57,876 nucleotides of DNA from an uncultured Acidobacteriota bacterium (GCA_937867335.1 CALMKX010000094.1:1-57876), one strand, 5' to 3'. Positions 22,441 to 32,241 are shown, counted from the first letter of the stretch. Notes: generated from the letters alone by a model not told the origin. Program-made: numbers and translations.

Positions 22441-23703
22441 ATGAGGAAACAGACAAATTCGCTCGACGTTGGCTGCCGTCCCGAATCGGGTTTCACCCTG
22501 ATCGAGATGGTCATTTCCTTGGCCGCTACCACGATACTGCTCCTCGGAGTGCTTGCGGTTTTCGACAGCAACGCCAAGCTGGCGAAAGTGCAGACCGAAG
22601 TCACCGACGCGCAGCAGGCGCTCCGTGCGGCGCAGGACAACATCGTCCGCATGGCCCGGATGGCTGGCAGAGGAGGCCTGATCACGGGCAACCTGCCACT
22701 GGGGATCGCCCTCGCAGTGCGCAACAACGTGGACGACGAGGCGCACATCAGCCCGCTCGACGACAACACCCCAGCCGTGCTGGACGGCACTGACGTCCTG
22801 ACGATCCGGGGTGTTTTCACGACTCCGATCTATCAGTTGCGCTACAACCAGACACCGGTGACGGTGAACGGCCCTCTGAACGCGCCCACCGGCGGCACCA
22901 TCACAGTAGTCAACAGCGTGGCGGTGGACGGCGTCGACGCCAGCAACCTCTCGGCGCCGCAGAATCTGCAACCGCTGATCCAGGCCGTGACGGCGCAACG
23001 GCCCGAGGCCCTGATTCTCTACTCTTCCAGTGGCGACCGCTACGCAGTGGTGGAGCTCGATCCTTCGAACTCCGTGGTGAACAACCCGGCGCAGATCACT
23101 ATCGGGTTCAAGGTGACAGGGGGCACACACACCACTGCGTACCAGACTCTCGACAGCACCGGCGTCTTTCCATCGGACTTCTTCACTCAGAACCCCTCGA
23201 GTGAAGCCGCCTACCTGGGGATTCTCGAGGAGTACCGGTTCTATGTTCGCGAGCTGCGGGTGAACGCCAATCTGATGCCGATCCTCGCCCGCGCCCAGGT
23301 CTATCCCGGAACCGAGTCCCCATACGCCGAGCAGACAGGGAACTGGGACGTCGAGATCGCCGAAAACGTCTTCGATCTGCAAGTCGCCCTCGGCATCGAC
23401 CGGGATCGTAATGGCACCATCGTGGATGGAGCCGAGGCGGCAAGTTCACTCAAGTTGGACGAAGTGCTGTTCAACCACTTCCAGGACAACGCGAACGATA
23501 CGACCTGGGATACCGGCCGCTTCGGCTACCTACGCCTGACCACGCTCACTCGTACCGATCGACCGGATCCACAGTATCAGGCGCCGCAGCTTCTCTTGAT
23601 CGAAGATCACGACTACGCCGGCTCGGAGATCAACTCCGAAGAAGGGCGGATGTATCGCCGCCGTGTGGTGACTACCAACGTCGACCTGAGGAATATCGGA
23701 TGA
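22441..23703 (+). CDS. pilW: Minor pilin, PilW-like
   Basis: The protein has 420 residues from ATG 22441. The leader ends ESG and is followed by FTLIEMVISLAATTILLLGVLAVF. The N-terminal helix continues into AQQALRAAQDNIVRMARMAGRGG, the common PilW pattern. The large globular part includes a DRDRNGTIVDGAE loop that looks like a calcium-type turn, and YRRRVVTTNVDLRN at the end, typical for PilW. It works with FimT, PilV, PilX and PilY1 in the pilus tip complex. Its stop overlaps the start of the next gene (ATGA). Confidence 0.82.
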   Translation: MRKQTNSLDVGCRPESGFTLIEMVISLAATTILLLGVLAVFDSNAKLAKVQTEVTDAQQALRAAQDNIVRMARMAGRGGLITGNLPLGIALAVRNNVDDEAHISPLDDNTPAVLDGTDVLTIRGVFTTPIYQLRYNQTPVTVNGPLNAPTGGTITVVNSVAVDGVDASNLSAPQNLQPLIQAVTAQRPEALILYSSSGDRYAVVELDPSNSVVNNPAQITIGFKVTGGTHTTAYQTLDSTGVFPSDFFTQNPSSEAAYLGILEEYRFYVRELRVNANLMPILARAQVYPGTESPYAEQTGNWDVEIAENVFDLQVALGIDRDRNGTIVDGAEAASSLKLDEVLFNHFQDNANDTTWDTGRFGYLRLTTLTRTDRPDPQYQAPQLLLIEDHDYAGSEINSEEGRMYRRRVVTTNVDLRNIG

Positions 23704-24269
23704 GCACCAAACACCGCTCCAGTCAGTCGGGTAGCGCCTACATGGTCACCCTTTTCGGCTTGATCGTGTTGACCATCCTCGGCTTGAGCCTCGCGAACAT
23801 CACCACCACGGAGATGGAAGTGGGCTTGAACGAAAGGGTGGCGACTCGAGCCTTCTACTCGACCGAGGCCGGTCTCAATGTGGCGTTCGCGCGGATGTTG
23901 ACCGCGGGCGGCACGCTCTTCGGTCAGCGCCTCACGATCACCCAAGATCGCGTGGTGGACGGTGATCCCGAATCGATCAACCGTGCCTACGACATCAGCG
24001 TCTCGGGCTTCTTCCCTGTGCTGGCGCAGACCTGCGGATGGTGTGGCCAGAACGAGGGCGACAACAGCTCCAAGTACAAGCGGGTGAACCTCGCGGTGAG
24101 CGCGACCGCCAACGAGCGGCTGTGGAAGACCTCCGAGACCACTCCGCCGGATTCGGCGTCCATCGAATCGCAAAAGTCGCTGGCTGTGATGTATGACGTT
24201 TCGCCCTTCGAGCTGCGCACCGAGAACATGCCGCAGACCACCGCTGACCTCGAGCAGCTGAAGTTCTGA
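23700..24269 (+). CDS. pilX: Minor pilin assembly protein, PilX-like
   Basis: The protein has 189 residues. An N-terminal helix (YMVTLFGLIVLTILGLSLANI) after a short polar start SSQSGSA lacks a standard Glu+5 class III site, as is common in PilX N-terminal family proteins. TTEMEVGLNERVATRAFYSTEAGLNVAFARM matches the conserved E-A-G region of that family. Two cysteines sit in QTCGWCGQN. Position between PilW and PilY1 supports the call. Translation is coupled to pilW. Confidence 0.78.
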   Translation: MSTKHRSSQSGSAYMVTLFGLIVLTILGLSLANITTTEMEVGLNERVATRAFYSTEAGLNVAFARMLTAGGTLFGQRLTITQDRVVDGDPESINRAYDISVSGFFPVLAQTCGWCGQNEGDNSSKYKRVNLAVSATANERLWKTSETTPPDSASIESQKSLAVMYDVSPFELRTENMPQTTADLEQLKF

Positions 24270-24283
24270 CCAGGGAGGCTGCA

Positions 24284-27200
24284 ATGTTGACCCTGCCACG
24301 TTACAGACACACCCGCTGGCTGGCCACCGCCGCCACCCTCTTGCTCGCCGCCGCCGCCACGGCAGACGACCGCCTGCTGCTGCGCGAGAGCGCTGGCGAC
24401 CCCTACGTTTTCATTCTCCTCGACACCTCGGGGTCGATGAACTGGTCGACGCCCTGCACCGCCGCTGACCGCGCGAAGGTGCCACCGAACTGCACTCACG
24501 TTTGCGATACGGGCGACTGTTTCGTGCCGGCCAATGGTGACGACCCGACGTCCAAGTTCTATCAGGCACGCGAAGCGCTCTACGCGGTTCTGCAGGATGT
24601 CGACAACGTCCACTTCGGCTTCGGTACGTACAACCAGGACGGGCTCTATCTGGGCTCCAAGCACTGGCTGTACAAGGCGTCGATCGATGGGCCTGTGATC
24701 CCGAGCTACGGCGCGTTCCCGCGCACCGGAGACACGGACGTTTTCGGCCGGCACTGGGCTTGCGACAGCGGCAACAACGACAACAATATCGGTTGCTATC
24801 CCAACGTAGACTGGCCAGCTGACCTGAACGACTCTTGGGAGCGCGCTCGAGTCTCGAGGCTCCCCAAGGGCGACATCAACTTCGGCACGGACCAGCACTT
24901 TTTCGTCCGGAACGGCACCAACGTCTACTACGTCAACTACCACCCCCAGGGCGGCAACCTGGGTGACAACAACATCACGATCCGGATCCGCATCGACAAG
25001 TGCAACAACGTCACGGGTCTCACCACCTGCGATACCGCGGCGAGTCGTACTCTGGTGGCTCAGAAGGACACCACCTTCACCATCGTCGACGGTAGCGGCA
25101 ACCGTATCGCCGGTCTGGGCGACTTCGTCTCCTGGGACAACGGCGCTGATCGCACTGCACCGGCCAACGGCTACTGGCCGCAGAACTCTGGCTCGAGCCC
25201 GTACGGTGCGGAAACGGTGGCCTCGAACACCTGCTCGGGTTGGGACCCCAACACGGATACCTCGGCGGACACCTTCAGTGGCTACAGCGTCAAACAGCCG
25301 ACGGTGGCCGGCCCTGCACCCTACGCACCCTACCTCGACACCGGCGACGTGATTCCGCTGTCCTGGAGCAGCACCAACCGAGACGCCATCCTGCGTCGCC
25401 TGGCGCCGAACATCATCTCGGGAGAGACCACACCGGATTTCCGTACGGCCCGCTACTTCAACGACAAGCCGAACACTGGCGAGAGCTTCCTGCGCTTCAA
25501 GAGCAGCAGTGTGCGGTCTCTCGTACCGACGGGCTCGACGCCGCTCGGCGCCTCCCTGTTGAACTTCCAGACCTGGTTCCGCGGCTGGCGCAACTTCGCC
25601 GTGGCCAATGATTCGAACTGGGCCTGTCGGCGCAAGTATCTGATCATCCTGACTGACGGTGACGAGACCTGTGGCGGCAGCCCCTGTGCTGTCACGAGCT
25701 CGCTCAAGACCCAAGACGGGCTACTCACGTACGTGGTGGCTTTCGGCGTGGCGAATGCCTCGGGAAACCAGCTCAACTGCATGCCGACGGCGAGCGTCGA
25801 CACCGACGGCGACGGTCGCGAAGAGGTGGCACCGTTCTACCCGCAGAACAAGGCCCAGCTCGTCGCGGCCCTGCGGTCGATTTTCGACGACCTGAAGGAA
25901 GAGTCCCGGGCCTTCGCTTCCGCCGCGGTACCCTCGGTTCAGGCGCAGGTGGCGGACAAGATCTTCCTGTCGTCGTTCACTCCGCTCAACGGCGCCTCGG
26001 TTTGGGACGGCCATCTCAATGCCTTCTTGAAGCCGCTGCCGATTCGCGACGGCCGACCGGACACCAGCAAATCCTGCAGCAGCCTGCCTTCCGATCGCCA
26101 GGCAGGCTGTCACGTCTGGGATGCCGGTGAGAAGATGCTCTCCCAGGCTCCAACTCCGGACGAGTACGATGGCGGCAACGACAGGCTGGGGATCGCGGAA
26201 GATCAGCGCCGCGTCTACTATCCGCACGCGAAGAGTCTGGTCACGGAAGGAACGCCGAACGATCGTTCCCTTTTCACTCATCCGGGTGGAGCCACGGATC
26301 GGCAAGATCTCTGGGACGGCCTTGGACTCAACTACAGCCTTGCGGACCTGACAGCGTCGGGCAGCACGCCCGAGACCAACGCCAAGAAGGTGCTTCGCCA
26401 CGCGCTGATCCAGAAGACCGGTACGGTGAACAACCCGGACGGAACGAGCGAAGAAGTCACCTACATCCTGGGTGACATCTTCCACTCGAACCCACTGGTG
26501 ATCGACAAGCCCTCCGATGTCGCAGCGTTTGCCGGCAACCTGCCCGAGGGCAACCCCACCGGAGTGGACGTGGACTGCACGACCAATCGCGGCTACCGGT
26601 GCTTTGCCAACAAGCACGCCTATCGGCGCAAGATCCTCACCGTGGGCGCCAACGACGGCGAGATGCATTTCTTCGACGCCGGCGTCTACGACTCGACCGA
26701 CAACGAATTCACCAATGGAACGGGCAAGGAGCTCTTCGCCGTGGCACCGCGGCTCTCGCTGCCGATCATGCGCGAGCTCGCGGTGAACAACAACCAGATC
26801 TTCGCGGTGGACGGGACGCCACGTGTCCTCGACGTCTACATCGACCCAGTCCACTCCACGTCGAGCCCGCCCAACCCGAACCAGCGCGAGTGGCGAACGG
26901 TTCTGATCGCCGGGATGCGTGAAGGCGGGTTGCGCAACTCGGGCGGTGGCGTGTCCCGAGTGACCTTGCAGAACGGCAAGCCGTTCACCAGCGGCTACGT
27001 CGCCGTGGACGTCACGCAGCCGGACAAACTCAACAGCCAGAACAAGCCGATCAACACCAACGTGGTACCGAGCTGCCTTGCGGATTACGATGCCACGGCC
27101 TGCGGACCGGTTCCGTTCGGCGCCGAGCTCTGGGAGTTCACAGACAGCTGGAACGGCTCACCGGCGGAGTGGGGAGTCGCCCTCGACGAGGAGGATGTGG

Positions 27201-28420
27201 ACAACAACGGCACCGAGGACGGCAACCACTTCGCGGATCTGGGCGACACCTGGGCACCGCCCATCGTGGGCCGGGTTCGCATCCAGAAGACACTCACCGA
27301 GACCGAGACTCGCCACGTCGCGATCTTCGGCGGCGGCCTCGACCCCGACCACGTGAGCTCTCCCCAGCGGGGCTCGTTCCTCTACATCGTTGACATCGAG
27401 ACCGGCAAGACCCTCTACAAGCAGAAGCTCGAGGGCGCCATTCCGAGCGCCGTGGCTGCGGGAGACTTCAACCGCGACTCGATTCTGGACGTGCTGTATG
27501 TGGGTACCACGGCCGGCTATCTCTACAAGGTGGACCTCTCGCACCCAGAGCCGCTGGTGAACGTACAGGCTCGCGACTTGAACGGTAACCTCCACACTGT
27601 GAGCCGCATCACGGCCAATAGTTGGAAGCCCTTCAAGATCTTCGACACCGTGGATGCTGGGGGCGTGCGCAGGCCGATCTACTTCCCGCCGACGCTCGTC
27701 AACGTGAGCAAGATCAATCGTTTGGCCCTCGCCTTCGGCAGCGGCGATCGCAACGACCTGTGGAACCTCGACTCGATCGAGAACCGCTTCTATTTCATCG
27801 TCGACGAGCTCTTCGCCCAAGGCGTGACGCCGAAGCGAGAGATCGACTACACGGTGATCGACTCCGAGGCCACCAGCAACGCGGGCCAGGACTTCGTCGA
27901 AGCGCCGCCGCTCGGCCGGAGCCGCGGCTGGGTGCTCACTCTCGACCCGAACGAGCGCGTGATCGCCCAGGCCTTCTCGCTCTCCGGCGTGACCGTCTTC
28001 CCCACCTTCAAGCCCGCCGTGGTGGTGACCAGCGGAGACGACGACGACGGAGAAACTGTCTGCGCTCGAACGGGCACCAGCCGCGTGTTCACTGTCTTCT
28101 CGGACAACGCGGACCCGGTGCTGCCGCCGCTCGAAAACCCCAACGGCACGCTGAAGCGTTCCCTGGTGGTGAACGACGCCTTGGTCACCGCGCCGTTCGT
28201 GGAACAGCGCACCACCAAGAACCCCGGCGAGTCCACGATCGACCAGGACACCAAGCGCTGGCAGGAGCGGATCGCCGAGGCCATGCGGCGCTTCTACCCG
28301 GACCGCGCGCGGTTCGGCAACCTGGCCTGGGACGTCAGCTTCATCAAGTCGGATACCGGTGTCGTAGGGCCGATTCCGATCCCGGTCGGTATCGTGGTCA
28401 ACAACTGGAAGGAGTTCTGA
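24284..28420 (+). CDS. pilY1: PilY1-like pilus tip adhesin with von Willebrand A domain
   Basis: The 1378-residue exported protein has a signal peptide (WLATAATLLLAAAATA). Residues about 40-540 form a von Willebrand A domain, starting YVFILLDTSGSMNW (MIDAS DxSxS) and continuing to YLIILTDGDETCGG. A VDTDGDGREEV turn resembles a calcium loop. The C-terminal half is the PilY1 beta-propeller, with repeated segments such as FGGGLDPDH, AVAAGDFNRDSILDVLYVGTT and LALAFGSGDRNDLWNLD. PilY1 sits at the pilus tip, promotes extension and adhesion, and can sense surfaces. The length is somewhat above the 1160 residues of the Pseudomonas protein. It is the last of the minor pilin run before a coupled small exported protein. 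Confidence 0.9.
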   Translation: MLTLPRYRHTRWLATAATLLLAAAATADDRLLLRESAGDPYVFILLDTSGSMNWSTPCTAADRAKVPPNCTHVCDTGDCFVPANGDDPTSKFYQAREALYAVLQDVDNVHFGFGTYNQDGLYLGSKHWLYKASIDGPVIPSYGAFPRTGDTDVFGRHWACDSGNNDNNIGCYPNVDWPADLNDSWERARVSRLPKGDINFGTDQHFFVRNGTNVYYVNYHPQGGNLGDNNITIRIRIDKCNNVTGLTTCDTAASRTLVAQKDTTFTIVDGSGNRIAGLGDFVSWDNGADRTAPANGYWPQNSGSSPYGAETVASNTCSGWDPNTDTSADTFSGYSVKQPTVAGPAPYAPYLDTGDVIPLSWSSTNRDAILRRLAPNIISGETTPDFRTARYFNDKPNTGESFLRFKSSSVRSLVPTGSTPLGASLLNFQTWFRGWRNFAVANDSNWACRRKYLIILTDGDETCGGSPCAVTSSLKTQDGLLTYVVAFGVANASGNQLNCMPTASVDTDGDGREEVAPFYPQNKAQLVAALRSIFDDLKEESRAFASAAVPSVQAQVADKIFLSSFTPLNGASVWDGHLNAFLKPLPIRDGRPDTSKSCSSLPSDRQAGCHVWDAGEKMLSQAPTPDEYDGGNDRLGIAEDQRRVYYPHAKSLVTEGTPNDRSLFTHPGGATDRQDLWDGLGLNYSLADLTASGSTPETNAKKVLRHALIQKTGTVNNPDGTSEEVTYILGDIFHSNPLVIDKPSDVAAFAGNLPEGNPTGVDVDCTTNRGYRCFANKHAYRRKILTVGANDGEMHFFDAGVYDSTDNEFTNGTGKELFAVAPRLSLPIMRELAVNNNQIFAVDGTPRVLDVYIDPVHSTSSPPNPNQREWRTVLIAGMREGGLRNSGGGVSRVTLQNGKPFTSGYVAVDVTQPDKLNSQNKPINTNVVPSCLADYDATACGPVPFGAELWEFTDSWNGSPAEWGVALDEEDVDNNGTEDGNHFADLGDTWAPPIVGRVRIQKTLTETETRHVAIFGGGLDPDHVSSPQRGSFLYIVDIETGKTLYKQKLEGAIPSAVAAGDFNRDSILDVLYVGTTAGYLYKVDLSHPEPLVNVQARDLNGNLHTVSRITANSWKPFKIFDTVDAGGVRRPIYFPPTLVNVSKINRLALAFGSGDRNDLWNLDSIENRFYFIVDELFAQGVTPKREIDYTVIDSEATSNAGQDFVEAPPLGRSRGWVLTLDPNERVIAQAFSLSGVTVFPTFKPAVVVTSGDDDDGETVCARTGTSRVFTVFSDNADPVLPPLENPNGTLKRSLVVNDALVTAPFVEQRTTKNPGESTIDQDTKRWQERIAEAMRRFYPDRARFGNLAWDVSFIKSDTGVVGPIPIPVGIVVNNWKEF

Positions 28421-28422
28421 TC

Positions 28423-29121
28423 GTGACGCCCCGCACCTGGGCAAACACTGCAGCTCTGGCGGTTACCCTGGTGCTGGGCTCGGGTACCGCTCGCGCGGAC
28501 TGGCTGGTGACGCGGACCGGCGAGCGGATCGAGACCGCGGGTGCCTGGCAGCTCAAGGGTGCGGTGGTGGTGTTCACCGCGCCCTCCGGCACCCTGTCTT
28601 CGATCCGCCTGTCGGAAGTGGATCTCGAGGCGAGCCGGGCCGAGACCGAGCGGGCGAAGAATCCGCCGCCTCCGCCGCCCCCACCGCCGGCCAAGAAGTC
28701 CGTTCTGGTGCTGACGGACGCCGATGTAAAGCCGGCGAAGCCGCCGGAGCCACCTCCCGCTCAAGGCCAGCCGGCCGTCACCGCCACGCCGAATACCGCC
28801 CTGACGGTAATGGAGTGGCGGGAGATGGATGAACCGGACGCCCTCGACGTCCAGCTTCTAGGTACGTTGAAGAACACTGGTCGGGAAGCGAGCGGCGAGA
28901 TCAGCCTGGGAGTGAAGCTGGTCGATCGAGCTGGCAAGGTGTTGGCGCAGACCGACGCCCTGCTCACCTCGGACGCCCTCGGGCCAGGCCAGACCACCAA
29001 CTTCCGGGCGGTGTTCCCCGGCGTCTACGCCTACAGCTCGGTGCAGTTCGAGCCGGTGAGCCGGCTACGAATTCTGGTGCCGCCGGCCGAGAAAGAGGAG
29101 CCCAAGAGTAGCGGCTCCTGA
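28423..29121 (+). CDS. Exported Pro-rich protein of the pilus operon, FxLYD-like C-terminal domain
   Basis: The protein has 232 residues from GTG 28423, with AAGGAG 8 bases upstream, two bases after pilY1. A signal peptide (AALAVTLVLGSGTARA) leads to a small domain ADWLVTRTGERIETAG to IRLSEVDLEASR, a nine-proline run, and a C-terminal domain (DVQLLGTLKNTGREASGEISLGVKL) resembling the FxLYD/DUF3426 extracytoplasmic fold. In Pseudomonas this position holds pilE, but this is not a pilin. It may aid PilY1 export or bind the envelope. The proline run would call for EF-P during translation. Confidence 0.7.
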   Translation: MTPRTWANTAALAVTLVLGSGTARADWLVTRTGERIETAGAWQLKGAVVVFTAPSGTLSSIRLSEVDLEASRAETERAKNPPPPPPPPPAKKSVLVLTDADVKPAKPPEPPPAQGQPAVTATPNTALTVMEWREMDEPDALDVQLLGTLKNTGREASGEISLGVKLVDRAGKVLAQTDALLTSDALGPGQTTNFRAVFPGVYAYSSVQFEPVSRLRILVPPAEKEEPKSSGS

Positions 29122-29145
29122 GCTGCGAGCAGAGGGCGAGCTCAG
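29118..29145. terminator. Dyad between convergent pilus operon and pilR
   Basis: CTGAGCT and AGCTCAG form a 7-bp stem with a 14-base loop covering both stop codons; it could act in both directions. No U-tract is seen. Confidence 0.3.
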
Positions 29146-30461
29146 CCGGAGCGGTAGAGAGGCACGCCCTCGAGGTCGTGCTCCTTCACCTTGCGGAGCA
29201 CCGTTCGATAGCTCCAGCCTAGTAGCTCGGCGGCCCGATGCTTGTCTCCGCCCCCTCGCTCCAGAGCTTCCCTGAGCCGCTCCCGCTCGCTCTGCGGAGC
29301 CACTCCGGCCAGCAGTGGAGACAGGTCGGTGGCATCGAGCCGTGGGCCAGGCGACAGAATCAGAGCCCGCTCGAGCACGTTGGCCAGCTGCCGAACGTTG
29401 CCCGGCCAGCTCTGCTCGGAAAGCAGCTGGCAGGCCTCGGGAAGAAGCGTCGGAGGAGGGGATCCGAGCCGAGCCGCCAGCCGGCCGATCAAGTGCTCGG
29501 CCAGACGCGGGATGTCGCTCGCCCTCTCTCTCAGCGGAGGGAGTTCGATGGGAAAGACCTCCAACCGGAAGAACAGGTCCTGGCGGAACTGCCCCTCCTG
29601 GACCCTCTCCGCCAGGCGCTGGTTGGTGGCCGCCACCAGCCGGACGTCGACTCGAACCGTGGAGCGCCCGCCGAGGCGCTCGAAGGTCCGCTCTTCGAGC
29701 AGGCGAAGCACCTTGGCCTGGACCGGCAGGGCGAGCTCGCCGATCTCGTCCAGGAACAAGGTGCCGCCGTCCGCCTGCTCGAAGCGACCGACCTGGCGGC
29801 TGCTCGCTCCAGTGAACGAGCCCTTCTCATGACCGAGCAGCTCGTTTTCCACCAGCGACTCGGGGATCGCCGCGCAGTTGACCGCGACGAAAGGGCCGCC
29901 TCGACGGGGAGAGAGCGCGTGGATGGCCTGGGCGAAGAGCTCCTTGCCGGTGCCGCTTTCCCCCGTCAGCAGCACGGTCGAGCCCGTGGGGGCGACGCGC
30001 TCGAGCAGGTGCAGGGCCGCCTTGAGCCTTGGATGCTCGCCCACGATCATCGGCCCGCCCGGCACCGAGAAGGGCTCGGACCCCGCCGCGCGGCCCAGAA
30101 TCGGCGCCACCATCCGGAACAACTGGTCGAGGTCGACCGGTTTCTCGAGGAAGTCGAGGGCGCCGAGCTTCATGGCCTCGACGGCGGTTTCGACCGTGCC
30201 GTAGCCGGTCATCACGACGACGGGAACCGGCGGCTGGGAGCGGCGGGCGGCGCGTACCACCTCGAGCCCGGAGATTCCGGGCAGGCGCAGATCCGTGAGC
30301 ACCAGCGCAAACCCGCCCTCGCTCAGGTGGGCACGGCCCTCTTCGCCGGTGCTCGCAACCACCACCGAGTGGCCTTCTCGGGCGAGGGCCCGCTCGAGCA
30401 TCCGCGCCAGGGAGGCGCGATCCTCCACCACCAGCACTCGATTCTTGTCGGCAGATCTCAT
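29142..30461 (-). CDS. pilR: Sigma-54-dependent response regulator, PilR/NtrC family
   Basis: The protein has 439 residues. An N-terminal receiver domain has D57 in LVLTDLRLPG as phosphorylation site and the acidic pair in VVEDRAS. The AAA+ domain has Walker A GESGTGKELFAQAI, the sigma-54 contact loop KGSFTGA (a GAFTGA variant that I recall from Pseudomonas PilR), Walker B GGTLFLDEIGEL and the ATN and arginine segments. The C-terminal Fis-type helix-turn-helix is DKHRAAELLGWSYRTVLRKVKE. It activates RpoN promoters once phosphorylated, presumably by the PilS kinase at 19324, and the two -24/-12 promoters at 15680 and 17835 are the natural targets. Confidence 0.88.
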   Translation of the reverse strand: MRSADKNRVLVVEDRASLARMLERALAREGHSVVVASTGEEGRAHLSEGGFALVLTDLRLPGISGLEVVRAARRSQPPVPVVVMTGYGTVETAVEAMKLGALDFLEKPVDLDQLFRMVAPILGRAAGSEPFSVPGGPMIVGEHPRLKAALHLLERVAPTGSTVLLTGESGTGKELFAQAIHALSPRRGGPFVAVNCAAIPESLVENELLGHEKGSFTGASSRQVGRFEQADGGTLFLDEIGELALPVQAKVLRLLEERTFERLGGRSTVRVDVRLVAATNQRLAERVQEGQFRQDLFFRLEVFPIELPPLRERASDIPRLAEHLIGRLAARLGSPPPTLLPEACQLLSEQSWPGNVRQLANVLERALILSPGPRLDATDLSPLLAGVAPQSERERLREALERGGGDKHRAAELLGWSYRTVLRKVKEHDLEGVPLYRSG

Positions 30462-30491
30462 TGCCTCTGGATGGCCCGGGAAGCGGCTTCG

Positions 30492-30497
30492 TATAAT
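30492..30497 (+). promoter_or_regulatory. -10 element upstream of the MXAN_5187-like gene
   Basis: A perfect TATAAT lies 50 bases before the start at 30548. No good -35 match is at 16-18 bases, so the call rests on the -10 hexamer alone. Confidence 0.35.
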
Positions 30498-30547
30498 CCT
30501 AAGCGGAACGGCCGGCTTCGTTGCCGGAGAATAGCTGAGCGGACCGC

Positions 30548-31090
30548 TTGACCAGGCCCAATAACGAGATCGATCGGGTGGCCAACACCCTCGAGGAGCT
30601 GCGCATCGAGTTCGAGCGGTACTTCAACGGCGCTTCGCCGATCCCGCCCCTGGAGCTCCGGGACCGGATCGGGCGAATCCTCCGGCTGCTGAGAGAGCGA
30701 CGCGGCGGTACGGCGGTCGATCATTTTCGGCTGAGTCAGCTGGAGGCCCGGTACAACTCCTATGTCGAGCTCTACAACCGCCGCTTACGAGATCGGGAGG
30801 AGGGTCGGGTGCCTCGCCCGATTCCGATTTCACCCTCCCGGCCCCACTTCGATGCGGAGCAGGGAGTGGTGCTGGGGGACTCCCCGGCACCGGAAGCGGT
30901 GGCCGCCCTCTACCAGGCGCTCCATCACTCAGGAGACGGCGTGCGCTTCAACCTGGAGAGCTTCGGGCGCTACCTCGCCAGCCAGTTGGCTGCGATTCGC
31001 GAAAAGACTGGCTGCCAGGAGGTCCAGTTCCGGCTCGTCCGCGAGGATGGCCAAACCAAGCTGCGCGCCCGACCGGTCCGGGCCGTTTAG
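30548..31090 (+). CDS. MXAN_5187 C-terminal-like domain protein
   Basis: The protein has 180 residues from TTG 30548. The N-terminal half is helical: EELRIEFERYFNGASPIPP, RDRIGRILRLLRE, DHFRLSQLEARYNSYVELYNRR and LRDREEGR. This is the MXAN_5187 C-terminal domain pattern known from myxobacteria and Acidobacteriota, function unknown. The second half (QGVVLGDSPAPEAVAALYQALHHSG to EVQFRLVREDGQTKLRARPV) carries a conserved-looking strand pattern often attached to this domain. No signal peptide or membrane helix. It is divergent from pilR and 25 bases upstream of a TPR protein, with which it may form an operon. Confidence 0.65.
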   Translation: MTRPNNEIDRVANTLEELRIEFERYFNGASPIPPLELRDRIGRILRLLRERRGGTAVDHFRLSQLEARYNSYVELYNRRLRDREEGRVPRPIPISPSRPHFDAEQGVVLGDSPAPEAVAALYQALHHSGDGVRFNLESFGRYLASQLAAIREKTGCQEVQFRLVREDGQTKLRARPVRAV

Positions 31091-31115
31091 CCAATCGAAA
31101 GCCCGGGAGATCAAC

Positions 31116-32207
31116 GTGCGCCGATTTCGAGTTCTCTCTCTGCTGTGCTGCCTTGCGGCAGTGATGGTGTTCGCTGGAGCCACTCCGCCCCCCACGATCG
31201 ACGCCGCCGTCAAGGAGCAGCAAGCGCGCGTCGCGGGCAACCCCCAAGACCCGGGCGCTCTGAACGACCTCGGTAACCTGCTGCGCCTGGCCGGCCGCAC
31301 CGACGAAGCGGCCACCGCCTACTCGAAAGCGATCGAGCTCGATGCCCATCGGGCCGCACCTCGCTACAACCTGGCGCTCCTCCTGCTGTCCCAGGGAAAG
31401 TCCAAGGCCGCCCTCAAGCAGCTTCGCACCGTCGTGGAGATCGACCCCAGCCACGCCTGGGCCCACTATCAGACCGGCGCGATTCTCGAGCACCAGGGCG
31501 AGGATGGGGAGGCGATCGAAGAGTACGCTACGGCATTCAATCTGGATCCCGAGCTGGCTTCCTCCCGCACCAATCCTCAGGTCATCGAGAACCGGTTGCT
31601 GACCAGCGCGCTTCTGCGCGCCAGTCGCCTGGAGTCCAAGTTCGTCCAGGCCCCGAGTGCTTACGAAGAGCCGGCGAGGATCCGCTCGCTTCTGGTTCCG
31701 GCTCCAGCGCCTTCCGAGCCGCCACCGGCCCCGGCCGATGCGAACGCGCCGGCTCAGGCCGCCGACAAGGCGAGTCGCCCGGCCGCGGCCCAGAAGTCGG
31801 CAGACGCCTCTGGCCGCCGGGTGCTGACAGAAGAGTCGCTCGGCACTCGCCAGGTCGGGCAGGTTCGCCAGAACGTGGGCGGGCCCGGTGGCTATCAAAG
31901 GGGCGGAGGGGGCAGTGCTTCGAGGGCCTATCCGACTCCTGTCCAGGGTGGAACGACAACCGGAAGTTGGTCTTGGCCGAACGCCGCCGGAAACTCCGGG
32001 ACGGCGACCCGCCGGCCGACCAACCCGACCACCGGAGCGCAGCCCCGGGTGGTGCTGCCAGGCTCGGCCGGGCAGGCCCCGCGAGTCGTGCAGCCCGGCT
32101 CGCCGGGGCAGCCTGCGAGGCCCGGCGGAGCCCCGCCGGTGTACCGGCCAGGCCTCGGCAGCACGGGACGAGCCGGCAACGTCGTGGAGGACACTCCGCT
32201 CAACTGA
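31116..32207 (+). CDS. Exported TPR-repeat protein with Pro/Gly-rich tail
   Basis: The protein has 363 residues from GTG 31116, with CGGGAGA upstream. A signal peptide (VLSLLCCLAAVMVFAGA) precedes three TPR units (DPGALNDLGNLLRLAGRTDEA, HRAAPRYNLALLLLSQGKSKA, SHAWAHYQTGAILEHQGEDGEA; about residues 45-150). The last 190 residues are low complexity, rich in Pro, Ala, Gly and Gln, with a tandem PRVVLPGSAGQ / PRVVQPGSPGQ repeat near the end. The TPR part suggests a scaffold in the periplasm or at the outer membrane. It may belong with the adjacent pilus locus as a PilF-like helper, but that is speculation; it lacks a lipobox. Confidence 0.75.
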   Translation: MRRFRVLSLLCCLAAVMVFAGATPPPTIDAAVKEQQARVAGNPQDPGALNDLGNLLRLAGRTDEAATAYSKAIELDAHRAAPRYNLALLLLSQGKSKAALKQLRTVVEIDPSHAWAHYQTGAILEHQGEDGEAIEEYATAFNLDPELASSRTNPQVIENRLLTSALLRASRLESKFVQAPSAYEEPARIRSLLVPAPAPSEPPPAPADANAPAQAADKASRPAAAQKSADASGRRVLTEESLGTRQVGQVRQNVGGPGGYQRGGGGSASRAYPTPVQGGTTTGSWSWPNAAGNSGTATRRPTNPTTGAQPRVVLPGSAGQAPRVVQPGSPGQPARPGGAPPVYRPGLGSTGRAGNVVEDTPLN

Positions 32208-32241
32208 CCGGCAGTGGGCATTGCTGAGAGCGAGCCTCGAG

